Shown in pieces: positions 1 through 8,789 of a stretch of 64,000 bases of DNA. Position 1 is the first letter of the stretch. The number at the start of each line of letters is the position of its first letter. The position numbers and the translations under genes were made by a program. Source of the stretch: Oceanobacillus halotolerans (GTDB lineage: Bacteria > Bacillota > Bacilli > Bacillales > Amphibacillaceae); contig NZ_WIXL01000002.1 in the NCBI RefSeq assembly GCF_010993955.1, forward strand, positions 62,001 through 126,000, written 5' to 3'. The notes under the pieces were generated by a model. That model worked only from the letters and a program-made list of their open reading frames with translations. It did not search any database and was not told the DNA's origin.

Positions 1-28
1 TAATTGCATCTTTAAAGGGTGCTTCCAT
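1..28 (-). CDS. cca: CCA tRNA nucleotidyltransferase, N-terminal fragment (cut by window edge)
   Basis: Only the first nine codons are inside the window, reading MEAPFKDAI from an ATG whose A is at position 28. An AGGTGA-type ribosome binding site lies within the last codons of the upstream bshA gene. The stop of bshA and this start are only a few bases apart, so the two are probably cotranslated. The identification rests on synteny: in B. subtilis cca directly follows bshA. The fragment is too short to prove the function from sequence alone. Confidence 0.55.
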
Positions 29-32
29 GATG

Positions 33-1175
33 CTATTCACCTAATTTCGATGTTGATAACTTTAAAGCTTCTTCATACACATTTATATATTGTTGAACGA
101 TTTCCTGCGAGTTAAAGTTTGTTCTAGCATGATGAAGTGCATTCTTTCCAAATGCTTGTAATAGCTCATCCTCTTTTAACAATTGAATTGCATAGCTAGC
201 TGCTTGATCTATGTCTCCTAACTCAACAATATATCCCGTTTCCCCATGACGAATAACTTCTGGAATTCCACCGATATTCGTACCAATACATGGTACTTCA
301 CACGACATCGCTTCTAAAAGGACAAGACCAAAGCTCTCCTTTTCTGACATTAGTAATTTTAAATCAGATATGGATAATAGATCTCGAATATTTTTCTGTT
401 TCCCTAAAAATAAAACATGGTCCTGTAATCCTAGATCTTTAACATACTGGGAAAGATCCGAGTATTCTGGTCCATCACCTATTAACAATAATTTTACTTT
501 TACTTTTTGGCGTATTTTTTGAAAGGTATTAATAATATCATGAATTCGCTTCACCTTGCGAAAATTTGATATATGGATCATGACCTTCTCATCTTGTTCA
601 ATACCATATTGCTGTTTGATAGAAGGTAATTCCTTTTTCATATACTCAGCTTCATTCACAAAGTTATAAACCACTTTTATATCCTTTTGTACGTGTAACA
701 TTTCTTTTGTTTGACTTACTAAGCTTTTGGATACAGCCGTAACTACATCTGATTTTTCAATTCCGTGTTTAATCATCTTTTTAAATGTTTTATCAATACC
801 TAGCACTGTGATATCTGTACCATGTAAAGTGGTTACAATTTTGACATCATGTTCTGCAATATCTTTAGCTAATATAGCACATATTGCATGTGGCATTGCA
901 TAGTGAACATGTAAGACATCAAGCTGTTCACGATCAATTACTTCAGCCATTTTGGTAGCTAAGGCTAAATCATACGGTGGATACTGGAATACGGGATAAT
1001 GGTTAAGCTCTACTTCATGATAAAAAATAGTTGGATGAACACGATTTAGACGAAACGGCAAGCTGGATGTAATAAAATGGATTTCATGTCCTTGATCAGC
1101 TAATAACATCCCAAGCTCTGTTGCGATAACACCAGACCCTCCTACAGTTGGATAACAAGTTATTCCTATCTTCAT
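33..1175 (-). CDS. bshA: N-acetyl-alpha-D-glucosaminyl L-malate synthase (bacillithiol step 1)
   Basis: GT-B fold retaining glycosyltransferase that joins GlcNAc from UDP-GlcNAc to L-malate, the first step of bacillithiol synthesis in the cytosol. The 380-residue length is normal. The N-terminal GGSG loop (residues 12-15), the HYAMPHA and TLHGTD stretches (about 91-121) and the [11 protein letters not shown] signature of the donor domain (about 283-293) are all visible. The ATG overlaps the mgsA stop codon by four bases (ATGA), so it is translationally coupled to mgsA. In B. subtilis bshB1 sits between these two genes; it is absent here. YpdA, which reduces bacillithiol disulfide, is encoded elsewhere in this window and supports an active pathway. 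Confidence 0.95.
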   Translation of the reverse strand: MKIGITCYPTVGGSGVIATELGMLLADQGHEIHFITSSLPFRLNRVHPTIFYHEVELNHYPVFQYPPYDLALATKMAEVIDREQLDVLHVHYAMPHAICAILAKDIAEHDVKIVTTLHGTDITVLGIDKTFKKMIKHGIEKSDVVTAVSKSLVSQTKEMLHVQKDIKVVYNFVNEAEYMKKELPSIKQQYGIEQDEKVMIHISNFRKVKRIHDIINTFQKIRQKVKVKLLLIGDGPEYSDLSQYVKDLGLQDHVLFLGKQKNIRDLLSISDLKLLMSEKESFGLVLLEAMSCEVPCIGTNIGGIPEVIRHGETGYIVELGDIDQAASYAIQLLKEDELLQAFGKNALHHARTNFNSQEIVQQYINVYEEALKLSTSKLGE

Positions 1176-1582
1176 TCTTCCACAAATCCCTTTTCAGAAT
1201 GTTTTTTAACAATATCGCTACGCTCAATCGAATACATCAATATTTCGGCTATGGTTATATTGGTCGCTAATGGGATAGCATGTACATCACATAATCGCAT
1301 CAGTGCACTCACATCGGGTTCATGTGGTTGTGCAGTAAGTGGGTCCCGTAAAAAAATAACAACATCCATCTCATGATTGGCTATCATAGCACCTATTTGT
1401 TGGTCACCGCCTTGAGGGCCTGACTGAAAACGATGAATGGATAATTTAGTTTTTTCAGCAATTACTTTACCTGTTGTACCAGTAGCATACAATTCATGCT
1501 TTTTTAACACCTTTTTATTCGCATCACTAAACCGTATAATATCGTCTTTTTTCTTATCATGAGCTATTAATGCAATTTTCAT
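1172..1582 (-). CDS. mgsA: Methylglyoxal synthase
   Basis: Converts dihydroxyacetone phosphate to methylglyoxal plus phosphate, a bypass of lower glycolysis when phosphate is short. The 136-residue protein has the phosphate-binding TGTTG loop (34-38), the [11 protein letters not shown] motif with the catalytic aspartate at D60, and the [14 protein letters not shown] segment (78-90) that is typical of the family. It lies between dapB and bshA, as in B. subtilis, and overlaps bshA by four bases. Its stop is TGA within the bshA start region. Identification is firm; regulation cannot be read from the sequence. Confidence 0.96.
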   Translation of the reverse strand: MKIALIAHDKKKDDIIRFSDANKKVLKKHELYATGTTGKVIAEKTKLSIHRFQSGPQGGDQQIGAMIANHEMDVVIFLRDPLTAQPHEPDVSALMRLCDVHAIPLATNITIAEILMYSIERSDIVKKHSEKGFVEE

Positions 1583-1592
1583 AAAAAACCAC

Positions 1593-2390
1593 CTAATCTA
1601 ATATATTTTCAAGTCCATAAATCAGCTCGTCTAAATCCATAACCTGTTTAATCGCAAATTTTATCCCATCCATAAAGGATTGTCTATTTAGTGAATCGTG
1701 CTTAATGGATAAGGTTTGTCCTGCACCACCAAATATAACCTCCTGATGTGCAACAAGCCCTGGTAATCGTACACTATGAATTCGCATATTATCTACGTTA
1801 GCACCTCGTGCTCCTTCGATTGTTTCTTTCTCATCAGGGTGTCCTTGTACTTTATTTGTTCTTGTTTCCTTAATTAACTCCGCAGTTTTTACTGCAGTAC
1901 CAGATGGTGCGTCTAATTTTTGATCATGATGCTTTTCAATAATTTCAACATCCGGTAAGTATTTTGCAGCCATTTTTGCAAATTGCATCATTAATACGGC
2001 GCCAATTGCAAAATTTGGTGCAATAATACCGCCTAATTGTTTAGATTTTGTAAGTGTTTTTAACTCTTCTACTTGTTCACTTGTAAAACCAGACGTACCA
2101 ACTACTGGTCGTATGTTATATTGGATTGCTAATTTTGTATGTAAAAAACCACTTTCAGGAATGGTTAAATCTACGAAAGCATCCGCTTTAATTGTACGAA
2201 AACATTCATCAGGGTCTTCAAAAATCGGGACATCTATATCAATTAGCTTATTAATATCTTTTAAGCTCTTCCCATTATGTTTTCGATCAACACAAGCCAT
2301 TAATTCAAATGTTTCCTCCTCTTTTATCATCTGAATAGCTTCAGACCCCATTTTCCCACGTGGTCCTGCTACGATAATTTTAATTGTCAT
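1593..2390 (-). CDS. dapB: 4-hydroxy-tetrahydrodipicolinate reductase
   Basis: NAD(P)H-dependent reductase of the diaminopimelate/lysine pathway, which also feeds spore dipicolinate. The 265-residue length is standard. The N-terminal nucleotide-binding loop VAGPRGKMG lies at 7-15, and the catalytic [15 protein letters not shown] segment (about 152-166) holds the His and Lys used in hydride transfer and substrate binding. It is followed after 10 bases by mgsA and preceded by the pyrophosphohydrolase gene, so it is probably an internal gene of a ypjD-dapB-mgsA-bshA-cca operon. lysA, the last enzyme of the same pathway, is at the other end of the window. Confidence 0.97.
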   Translation of the reverse strand: MTIKIIVAGPRGKMGSEAIQMIKEEETFELMACVDRKHNGKSLKDINKLIDIDVPIFEDPDECFRTIKADAFVDLTIPESGFLHTKLAIQYNIRPVVGTSGFTSEQVEELKTLTKSKQLGGIIAPNFAIGAVLMMQFAKMAAKYLPDVEIIEKHHDQKLDAPSGTAVKTAELIKETRTNKVQGHPDEKETIEGARGANVDNMRIHSVRLPGLVAHQEVIFGGAGQTLSIKHDSLNRQSFMDGIKFAIKQVMDLDELIYGLENILD

Positions 2391-2427
2391 TGTTGCAGCC
2401 TCCTAGTATGTCTTGTGATTTATTTGG

Positions 2428-2766
2428 TTAATCTTTTTTCGTCCATCTGTCTTTATCCCTTGTTTCTATTTTTGACATAGACTGTTCAAATGCATCAGAA
2501 AGGTCAATTTGAAGGGAATTTGCAAAACAGGTTAAAACAAATAAAATATCTCCTAGTTCTTCTTCGACAGTGTTTGGCTTTTCTGTTTCTTTTTTAGGTT
2601 TTTCACCATAATAATGATTTACTTCTCGAGCCATTTCCCCTACTTCTTCTGATAACCTGGCCATTAGACTTAATGGCGAAAAATACCCTTCCTTAAATTG
2701 TGATATGTAGGAATCCACACGATTTTGGATGTCATGTGTATTATATAAAGGTTTATCTGTAGCCAT
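2428..2766 (-). CDS. ypjD: MazG-like nucleotide pyrophosphohydrolase (YpjD family)
   Basis: A 112-residue all-helical NTP-PPase of the MazG superfamily, thought to hydrolyse non-canonical or excess nucleoside triphosphates to monophosphates. The metal-binding signature is present: EEVGEMAREV (about 40-49) and, after a charged insert, EEELGDILF (about 68-76). A strong AAAGGAG site stands about seven bases before the ATG. It is the likely first gene of the operon that continues into dapB; the divergent YitT gene starts about 170 bases upstream. The substrate is not evident from sequence. Confidence 0.9.
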   Translation of the reverse strand: MATDKPLYNTHDIQNRVDSYISQFKEGYFSPLSLMARLSEEVGEMAREVNHYYGEKPKKETEKPNTVEEELGDILFVLTCFANSLQIDLSDAFEQSMSKIETRDKDRWTKKD

Positions 2767-2935
2767 TTTAAAGCTCCTTTTACTTTTTCTTCTTTCATGT
2801 TAGCTAAAAGAAAATGGTTTGACAAATTATTTATCCTATCCTGAAGTGAAAATGAAAAAGAATTGTTTGATAGGATTATATTGGCTATACTAGTAAAAGC
2901 TGGCGAAAAGAGTTGAATGAATGGGGGTATTTCAT

Positions 2936-3808
2936 ATGTTTCGTAGGATAAAATTTAAAAATATCTTTTTTATTTTGATGGGCTCCGCTATATTTTCATT
3001 TGGCATTGTTCATTTTAACATGCAGAATAACCTCGGTGAAGGCGGTTTTACTGGTATTACACTACTTTTATACTTTTTATGGCATTGGGATCCAGCTATC
3101 ACAAATATTATTTTAAACATACCAGTATTTTTTATTGGCTGGAAATTTCTTGGGCGAACAACATTTATTTATACGGTAATTGGAACATTTGCTGTTTCTG
3201 TATTTTTATATATCTTCCAAATAAATCCCTTCCCAACTAACCTGCAAAGTGACATGACGCTTGCAGCACTATTCGCAGGGGTATTTATCGGTGTTGGACT
3301 TGGAATTATTTTTCGGTTTGGTGGTACTACTGGAGGAGTTGACATTATTGCCAGACTGGTTCATAAGTATGTTGGATGGAGTATGGGTAAAACCATGTTT
3401 TTATTTGATTTTATCGTTATAACAACCTCTGTCTTTACAATATTAGAATATGTGGAAGGCATGTACACCTTAGTAGCTGTCTATATTGCAGCCCGTGTGA
3501 TTGATTTTATTCAGGAAGGTGCATATGCTGCACGTGGGGCTATAATCATTTCTGGAAAAAGTGAAGAAATTGCCCAAATTATTAATAAAGAGATGGACCG
3601 TGGGGTAACGGTTCTAGAAGGACGGGGAAGCTTCACTGGTGAGAAACGTGATGTTCTTTATTGTATCGTCGGTAGAAATGAAATTGTCCGTCTAAAATCA
3701 ATCATTACGAACATGGATCCCAATGCGTTTGTTACAATCAGTTCCGTGCATGATGTGGTAGGTGAAGGCTTCACATTAGACGAAAATAAAAATCCCATCC
3801 AGGATTAA
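2936..3808 (+). CDS. ypjC: YitT family membrane protein with C-terminal DUF2179 domain
   Basis: A five- to six-helix membrane protein of the YitT/YpjC family; no transport substrate is established. The membrane part contains the family signature GGTTGGVDIIARL and ends near residue 190. A soluble DUF2179 domain (about 205-280) follows, with the GRGSFTGEKRDVLYCIV stretch typical of the family. I chose the ATG at 2936 because GGGGGT stands eight bases before it; the in-frame ATG at 2921 has no good ribosome site. This gives 290 residues. It is one of the few plus-strand genes and is transcribed away from ypjD, ending at a terminator shared with the next gene. Confidence 0.88.
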   Translation: MFRRIKFKNIFFILMGSAIFSFGIVHFNMQNNLGEGGFTGITLLLYFLWHWDPAITNIILNIPVFFIGWKFLGRTTFIYTVIGTFAVSVFLYIFQINPFPTNLQSDMTLAALFAGVFIGVGLGIIFRFGGTTGGVDIIARLVHKYVGWSMGKTMFLFDFIVITTSVFTILEYVEGMYTLVAVYIAARVIDFIQEGAYAARGAIIISGKSEEIAQIINKEMDRGVTVLEGRGSFTGEKRDVLYCIVGRNEIVRLKSIITNMDPNAFVTISSVHDVVGEGFTLDENKNPIQD

Positions 3809-3810
3809 AA

Positions 3811-3847
3811 AAAACGGGGTGACAACTAAAATAGTTGCACCCTGTTT
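3811..3847. terminator. Bidirectional terminator between ypjC and the zinc peptidase gene
   Basis: A hairpin with the arms GGGTG-CAACT and AGTTG-CACCC is flanked by an A run on the left and a T run on the right. It can therefore serve both converging genes. Confidence 0.85.
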
Positions 3848-3859
3848 TCGATTAGCTAT

Positions 3860-4543
3860 TTAGTCATTGTTTGCAGCAACATACATTAAAATGAAACGAA
3901 CTAATTCCGCAACTGCTACTAATGCAGCAGCAACATAGGTTAACGCAGCAGCATTCAATACTTTTTTCGTCTCACGTTCTTCATTATTGCGAATAGTTCC
4001 AGTCGAGACTAATTGTGCCATCGCTCGATTAGAAGCATTAAATTCAACAGGTAACGTCACCAGCTGGAATAACACCGCCGCTGACATAAAGACGATCCCA
4101 AATAGTACGAGATTCATCATACCAAAAATAATACCTGCAAATATTAAAAAGAATGACATGTTTGAACCTAAGTTCGCGATGGGCACTAATGCATGACGAA
4201 AACGCAAAAATGCATATGCTTCCGCATCCTGAATAGCATGTCCTACTTCATGGGCCGCAATAGCTGATGCTGCCATAGAGTGGCCATGATAATTTTCACT
4301 GGATAATCGAACAACTTTTTTTCTTGGATCATAGTGATCAGATAGTTTTCCTCTTGTCTCTTCTATATGAACATCGAACAATCCGTTATCATCCAAAATT
4401 TTTCGAGCTACTTGAGCACCTGTCATAGCGGATGATGTTGCGACTCTCGAATATTTTTTATACGTGCTTTTTACTTTCGACTGTGCCCATAACGGGATAA
4501 TTAGTAATAGGGCAATATAAATAAGATAACCACCAAGCGACAT
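3860..4543 (-). CDS. Membrane-bound neutral zinc metallopeptidase (YugP family)
   Basis: An integral-membrane putative zinc protease of the YugP-like family (PF04298). The HEVGH zinc motif lies in AIAAHEVGHAIQDAEAY (about 98-114), with a conserved distal PVEFNASNRA stretch (about 168-177). Hydrophobic segments occur at the N-terminus, the middle (two helices) and the C-terminus. I start it at the ATG at 4543, six bases after GGAGGA; the ATG at 4549 would sit directly on that ribosome site. It lies between ypjB-like and ypjC-like genes. Substrate and role are unknown. Confidence 0.88.
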   Translation of the reverse strand: MSLGGYLIYIALLLIIPLWAQSKVKSTYKKYSRVATSSAMTGAQVARKILDDNGLFDVHIEETRGKLSDHYDPRKKVVRLSSENYHGHSMAASAIAAHEVGHAIQDAEAYAFLRFRHALVPIANLGSNMSFFLIFAGIIFGMMNLVLFGIVFMSAAVLFQLVTLPVEFNASNRAMAQLVSTGTIRNNEERETKKVLNAAALTYVAAALVAVAELVRFILMYVAANND

Positions 4544-4611
4544 GTGCATTCCTCCATTGATTACATAATCTTTCTAAGGTCAATTTTAGTCAAAAATGTG
4601 ATTTTAGTCAA

Positions 4612-4866
4612 CTAAATTGAATCTTTTTTTGCTTTTCTGTTTTGTTCCCCTTTATATTTTCTCCAACCAACATAAGATAATGTAACTGCAATAGATCCAC
4701 CTACAATAATTACCAGCCAATAAAAAGGAACCATATCATTATTCTTTTTAGATGAAGGATTCTCCACAACAGGTGTATTGTTTTCCGCTAATACACTGTT
4801 ATCCATGTCAATAAAAAAGAAAATGCCTATGAGTACTATTGCAAAAAGTATACTATTCTGTTTCAT
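4612..4866 (-). CDS. ypjB: Very short YpjB-like membrane protein
   Basis: An 84-residue protein with a secretion signal or N-terminal helix (about 5-24), a short polar stretch, and a C-terminal membrane helix (about 48-66) followed by a basic tail. Position (after ypjA on the minus strand) and topology match YpjB, a sporulation-associated protein of about 260 residues in B. subtilis. Here the long extracytoplasmic middle is missing, so the gene looks like an internally deleted ypjB that stayed open. The assignment rests on synteny and the C-terminal helix. It could instead be an unrelated small membrane protein. Confidence 0.55.
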   Translation of the reverse strand: MKQNSILFAIVLIGIFFFIDMDNSVLAENNTPVVENPSSKKNNDMVPFYWLVIIVGGSIAVTLSYVGWRKYKGEQNRKAKKDSI

Positions 4867-4934
4867 TTAGGATCACCTCACATACACCTTCTACTTTCAT
4901 ATGTATGTGGAGATAACAAGATATATAACAAGGA

Positions 4935-5519
4935 TTAAATACTAACGCGATTTCGCTTATTGGAAATTGTTAACATATATGCTACCCATATCGTAATAAT
5001 ACTAAGCCAGAACGTAAAATATCCTATTTCATTCATATACGTAGTGAGGGAGCCGTAAGTAGGCATCATACCAAACACATAGTCAATGATATCGTTATGT
5101 AATATCCAAATTGAAGCAATCGCAAAATGTTTTAATTTGATTTTATAAAACGGCGCATATAATAATGCTTGAACAGCCATTGCACCATGAGACGCTATAA
5201 GCATATATCCTTGCCAACTTAAGGTGCCATTTACTTGTAATGTTAAAATATTCATGACTACTGCCCAAACCCCATACTTAAATAAGGACATTAAAGCTAG
5301 TGCTTCGATATATGGAACATGCCTCCCAAAAAGAAAGAACAGTAAAAAGATGGTAAAAAATAAACTAGCTGTTGGGCTATCTGGAACGAATGGTATAAAT
5401 AAAGTAGGAGTATTAGCTAATTGATAACCATACCAATCATAGCCATAAAGCGTACCAAAAAAATTGACAATGAATAGTAATATCAAAAACCGTTTATCTA
5501 GCAATATGTATCGAAGCAT
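4935..5519 (-). CDS. ypjA: DUF1405 membrane protein YpjA
   Basis: A 194-residue protein with about six hydrophobic segments and no catalytic motif, belonging to the DUF1405/YpjA family of unknown function. Features include the N-terminal LLFIVNFFGTLYGYDWYG segment and the conserved HNDIIDYVFG stretch near residue 140. The ATG at 5519 follows a GGAGGA-type site. It sits between the qcr genes and ypjB, as in B. subtilis. The 560-base gap upstream, filled with repeat R1a, probably separates it from the qcr transcript. Confidence 0.87.
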   Translation of the reverse strand: MLRYILLDKRFLILLFIVNFFGTLYGYDWYGYQLANTPTLFIPFVPDSPTASLFFTIFLLFFLFGRHVPYIEALALMSLFKYGVWAVVMNILTLQVNGTLSWQGYMLIASHGAMAVQALLYAPFYKIKLKHFAIASIWILHNDIIDYVFGMMPTYGSLTTYMNEIGYFTFWLSIITIWVAYMLTISNKRNRVSI

Positions 5520-5681
5520 GTATTTCCTCCTCCATTACCAAAATGAAAAGTTTAGAAAAACTCGCATTCGCTCGTCCTTTAGCGAACGTGTTTAGTTTTT
5601 CTTATACTTAGTACATTAAAATTTTAGCAACATCGATTCCACTTCTTAGCTAAAATTTTAGACTTTCCTAACGTGGAAAAA

Positions 5682-5990
5682 AAAAGCTAGAAGTGCCTTG
5701 ATCACCCCCGATTAGAAAGCTTGGCTTGTCCCCAAGTGGCGAAAGCCTTAGTTGCACTTATGCAGTAGTTTCTTATCTGCCAAGCATAAGCCAAGCCTCG
5801 TCGTGGCGCTTTTTGCGCGTATTGAGGATTGACTTATGACCTCGAGGGGGTAGGCACTGGCCGATGAAAACTCAGGCGTCCTGTTGCTTCATCGGCACTA
5901 GGACGTCAATCACTCTCACTGGCTAAATTCGTCACGTCCTGTGACAACGCCAGCACTAGGACGTCCTGTCCGTCGAAGCTGGACGTGGCC
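5682..5990 (+). repeat. R1 intergenic structured repeat, copy a
   Basis: First of three near-full copies of a repeat I call R1 (others at 11041-11296, inverted, and 20041-20275). It begins around AAGTGCCTTGATCACCCCCG and ends around CGTCGAAGCTGGACG. Inside are the palindrome CTTGGC/GCCAAG-like arms, a CATAAG...CTTATG helix (5785-5790 with 5833-5838) enclosing a GCGC-T5-GCGC hairpin, and a CCGATGAA...TTCATCGG hairpin. It is visibly GC-richer than its surroundings. It fills most of the otherwise gene-free gap between ypjA and qcrC; no credible open frame was seen. Confidence 0.85.
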
Positions 5991-6031
5991 TTTTCTATTA
6001 AGGTAGTAATAATGCAGCCAACTTTTCTCAG

Positions 6032-6075
6032 AAAAAAACAACACCTTCACCATTTGTAATGGCAAAGGTGTTTTC
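6032..6075 (-). terminator. Terminator after qcrC
   Basis: On the minus strand the arms ACACCTTTGCCATT and AATGGTGAAGGTGT form a hairpin followed by a run of T. It closes the qcrABC transcript. Confidence 0.85.
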
Positions 6076-6083
6076 CTTTTTTA

Positions 6084-6857
6084 TTATTCCTCATTTACGG
6101 ACATAATAAATTCAACTAACTGATCCAGTTCTTCGTCTGATCCAGTGAATTGGTCTGCAGGCATCGAACCTACCCCATCTGTTGCAATGGTTGCAATTTC
6201 TTCGGCAGATCGGTCAATCCCGATAAGCGATGGTCCTGCCCCTCCACCTGAAAGGTCATCTCCATGACATGAAAGACAATTACTTTCATAAATGGCAAAA
6301 CCAGGATCCTCTGTATCAATGTTTACTTGTTCATCTGGGTGAATTGGTTTATTCTGTTCTGCACGTGTTTCCCAGTCCACATGAGCAGCAGATTCATAGG
6401 TTAACCATATAACGGATGTAACAGCTAGTAACATCATACCAACTGCAATAGGTCTTTGATATGGCCTTCTTCCTGGACCATTATCTAAAAATGGAGCTAG
6501 TAATAATGCACCAAATGCAAGTCCTGGAATAACAATGATACCCATTAATGTATATGGTCCACTAGCAAAGTCATACTTTAAAAGTTCATATAAGAACAGG
6601 AAATACCAGTCTGGCAGTGGTACATAGGCTGCATCAGTTGGGTCGGCAACACCTTCTAATGGTGAAGGATGCGCAAGTGTCAAGCTTAAAAACCCTACTA
6701 AAAAGACAGAACCTACTAACCATTCTTTTAACAAGAAATTCGGCCAAAACGCTTCCGTTCTGCCAGGATATTCCGAATAGTCTTTTGGTATATTATGTTT
6801 TCGTTCGGCAGAGATACGTGAATCTCCGACGAATTTCATTCCTTTACCCCTATGCAC
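6084..6857 (-). CDS. qcrC: Menaquinol:cytochrome c reductase, cytochrome b/c subunit
   Basis: Third subunit of the Bacillus-type bc complex. It fuses the C-terminal half of cytochrome b to a membrane-anchored cytochrome c domain. The first part has the LPDWYFLFLYELLKY stretch (PDWYF is the Qo-site motif, PEWY in mitochondria) and further membrane helices. The C-terminal domain carries the heme c site CLSCH (about 193-197) and a distal Met ligand in GSMPADQF. The length of 257 residues and the N-terminal MHRGKGMKFVGDSRI match B. subtilis QcrC closely. It is the last gene of qcrABC, 15 bases after qcrB. Confidence 0.97.
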   Translation of the reverse strand: MHRGKGMKFVGDSRISAERKHNIPKDYSEYPGRTEAFWPNFLLKEWLVGSVFLVGFLSLTLAHPSPLEGVADPTDAAYVPLPDWYFLFLYELLKYDFASGPYTLMGIIVIPGLAFGALLLAPFLDNGPGRRPYQRPIAVGMMLLAVTSVIWLTYESAAHVDWETRAEQNKPIHPDEQVNIDTEDPGFAIYESNCLSCHGDDLSGGGAGPSLIGIDRSAEEIATIATDGVGSMPADQFTGSDEELDQLVEFIMSVNEE

Positions 6858-6872
6858 AGCTATCCCTCCTTT

Positions 6873-7547
6873 TTATAGTGGTCCAGCAATACCTTGTCTA
6901 CGTATTAACAAAAAGTGTACTGCCAATAAGGCAAATAATGCTGCTGGTAAGAAGAAAACGTGAATTGCAAAGAATCGAGTTAGTGTCTGTGCACCAACAA
7001 TATTTTCATCACCAGCTAATAATGTTTTTATTTCTGGTCCTATTAACGGAACTTGTTCAGCAATCTCAATACCTACTTGTGTTGCAAAGTAAGCTTTATT
7101 ATCCCAAGGTAATAAGTACCCAGTGAAACCAAGACCTAGCATAATAAAGAAGATCAATACACCGACCATCCAGTTTAATTCACGTGGTTTCTTATACGCA
7201 CCTTGGAAAAATACACGCAATGTATGTAAGAATAACATGACAATAACAACACTTGCGCCCCAGTGATGCATTCCTCGTACGATTTGTGCATGTGCTACTT
7301 CTGTCTGCAAGTAATAGACAGACTTCCAAGCATTTTCAATATCTGGAACGTAGTACATTGTTAAAAACATACCAGAAAGAATTTGGATGACCACAACGAA
7401 AAATGTTAAACCACCAAAGCAATATACAAAAGCTGAGAAATGGTGAGCGGGGTTAACATGTTCTGGTACTTCATGATCCGCAATATCGCGCCATATAGGC
7501 GTAACATCTACGCGTTCATCAATCCAATCATAAATTTTCTGTAGCAT
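6873..7547 (-). CDS. qcrB: Menaquinol:cytochrome c reductase, cytochrome b6-type subunit
   Basis: Cytochrome b6-like membrane subunit (224 residues) of the menaquinol:cytochrome c oxidoreductase, carrying hemes bL and bH. The four helices and paired heme-ligating histidines are visible in HAQIVRGMHHWGAS (about 85-98) and RFFAIHVFFLPAALFALLAVHF (about 190-211). The GFTGYLLPWD stretch near residue 140 is typical of the quinol site. It follows qcrA by six bases and precedes qcrC by 15 bases, the standard qcrABC order. Confidence 0.97.
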   Translation of the reverse strand: MLQKIYDWIDERVDVTPIWRDIADHEVPEHVNPAHHFSAFVYCFGGLTFFVVVIQILSGMFLTMYYVPDIENAWKSVYYLQTEVAHAQIVRGMHHWGASVVIVMLFLHTLRVFFQGAYKKPRELNWMVGVLIFFIMLGLGFTGYLLPWDNKAYFATQVGIEIAEQVPLIGPEIKTLLAGDENIVGAQTLTRFFAIHVFFLPAALFALLAVHFLLIRRQGIAGPL

Positions 7548-7553
7548 ATTCTA

Positions 7554-8066
7554 TTACGCCTCCCCTCTTGGTTTTGCCATACCTAGGAATAACATACCGT
7601 TTTCTACTTTTTGCTCATACTCGTCTAATGGCTCTAATGGTGGTGTGTTAGGCACATTAGTACCATCTTTGTAATAGCGTCCATCATGGCATGGGCAGAA
7701 AAATTCATTTGGATAATCTTCACTACCTTCCCAAGATACGACACAACCAAGGTGCTTACAAATTGGGGAAAGTGCTTTAATATTATCGTTTTCATCTTTG
7801 AAAACCCATGCAGATCTACTTACCTCAGATTCATACCAACCATCAACCTGTTCAACCAGCCAGTCGACTCGCTGTGGTTCTGTTGTAATGTCTTCAACAG
7901 CTAGTCCAACATTTACAAAGTCACCTGCAGCAGATGGTTTCAAAACTGGATCTACCGCCATTCTTAACATAGGAGCAAGCATTCCTGCTGCCATGAAACC
8001 ACCTACACCTGTAAGTGTATAATTCAAAAATTGTCGACGGGATACTTGCTGTTTCTTTTCACTCAT
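7554..8066 (-). CDS. qcrA: Menaquinol:cytochrome c reductase, Rieske iron-sulfur subunit
   Basis: Rieske [2Fe-2S] protein of the bc complex, 170 residues. The twin-arginine-like SRRQFLNY at 9-16 precedes a membrane anchor (about 18-37). The cluster ligands are in CKHLGC (103-108) and CPCHDG (124-129). It receives electrons from menaquinol and passes them to cytochrome c on the outer face. It is the first gene of qcrABC, and ypiF lies about 150 bases upstream, as in B. subtilis. No clear promoter could be assigned by eye in that gap. Confidence 0.97.
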   Translation of the reverse strand: MSEKKQQVSRRQFLNYTLTGVGGFMAAGMLAPMLRMAVDPVLKPSAAGDFVNVGLAVEDITTEPQRVDWLVEQVDGWYESEVSRSAWVFKDENDNIKALSPICKHLGCVVSWEGSEDYPNEFFCPCHDGRYYKDGTNVPNTPPLEPLDEYEQKVENGMLFLGMAKPRGEA

Positions 8067-8215
8067 GATTTTCCCCCCTCTATAGATTAATCACGGACAA
8101 AATTTTACTATCAGATTACTAGGACATTACCATGATAGCGCAAACTATTTGTCGGGTCAATAAATTACACTATTTGTTAACAAAACTTTCTTATATAGGT
8201 ATTCAAACCATTATA

Positions 8216-8674
8216 TTACCAATAAGATCGTATTAAATCCACTACTTCACTAACTTGATCACGTATAAAGGAATGCATCTCTTTAGATTGAAAATCACCT
8301 GAGTGCATACTCGGAAACCATAGTAATGTCCCTTCTAACTCATTTTCATACTTTTTCCAGCTAGAATCAAACGTAATAAAAAATGTTTGCTGAAAAGGTT
8401 GTGTTTCTGCATCGTGAACCCATTCGTTAATACGAGAAATCTCATCCTGCTTATTGGTGTTCTTCAAATAATGGTAAGTAGGGATCAACATAACTCTACC
8501 TGTCAACTCTGTTTCTATCTCCTTTGTGAAAACGGATAACACTTCACGTTGAAATGCATTTTTTCCTAAGTCATTATCTTTGGATAAGTGGTATGGAGAT
8601 AATGGCATGATAATCGTATCCACGTATTCCTTTGCGTTTATGTATTGCTGTAAGTCCTTTTTTATCCATTTCAT
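8216..8674 (-). CDS. ypiF: DUF2487 family protein YpiF
   Basis: A soluble 152-residue protein of the YpiF/DUF2487 family with no assigned biochemical role. It starts MKWIKKDLQQYINAKEYVDT and has no membrane segment or known catalytic motif. It occupies its conserved position between ypiB and qcrA, which suggests an accessory or merely neighbouring role to the bc complex; that link is inference. Confidence 0.85.
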   Translation of the reverse strand: MKWIKKDLQQYINAKEYVDTIIMPLSPYHLSKDNDLGKNAFQREVLSVFTKEIETELTGRVMLIPTYHYLKNTNKQDEISRINEWVHDAETQPFQQTFFITFDSSWKKYENELEGTLLWFPSMHSGDFQSKEMHSFIRDQVSEVVDLIRSYW

Positions 8675-8754
8675 AGGAAACCAACCTTTCTTATAGTGTG
8701 CTCATATAGACTTTATTTATGAGTCAATCATGCTTAAATCTTATCTTAATCGCA

Positions 8755-8789
8755 CAAAAAAAATCAACCTATTGCAAAGCAAATAGGTT
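8755..8789 (-). terminator. Terminator after ypiB
   Basis: Minus-strand hairpin AACCTATT...AATAGGTT followed by a run of eight T. It separates the ypiA-ypiB transcript from ypiF-qcrABC. Confidence 0.85.

Noticed and set aside
6617-7126. 169-codon plus-strand frame
   Set aside because: Antisense to qcrC and qcrB, which are strongly conserved genes with clear starts.
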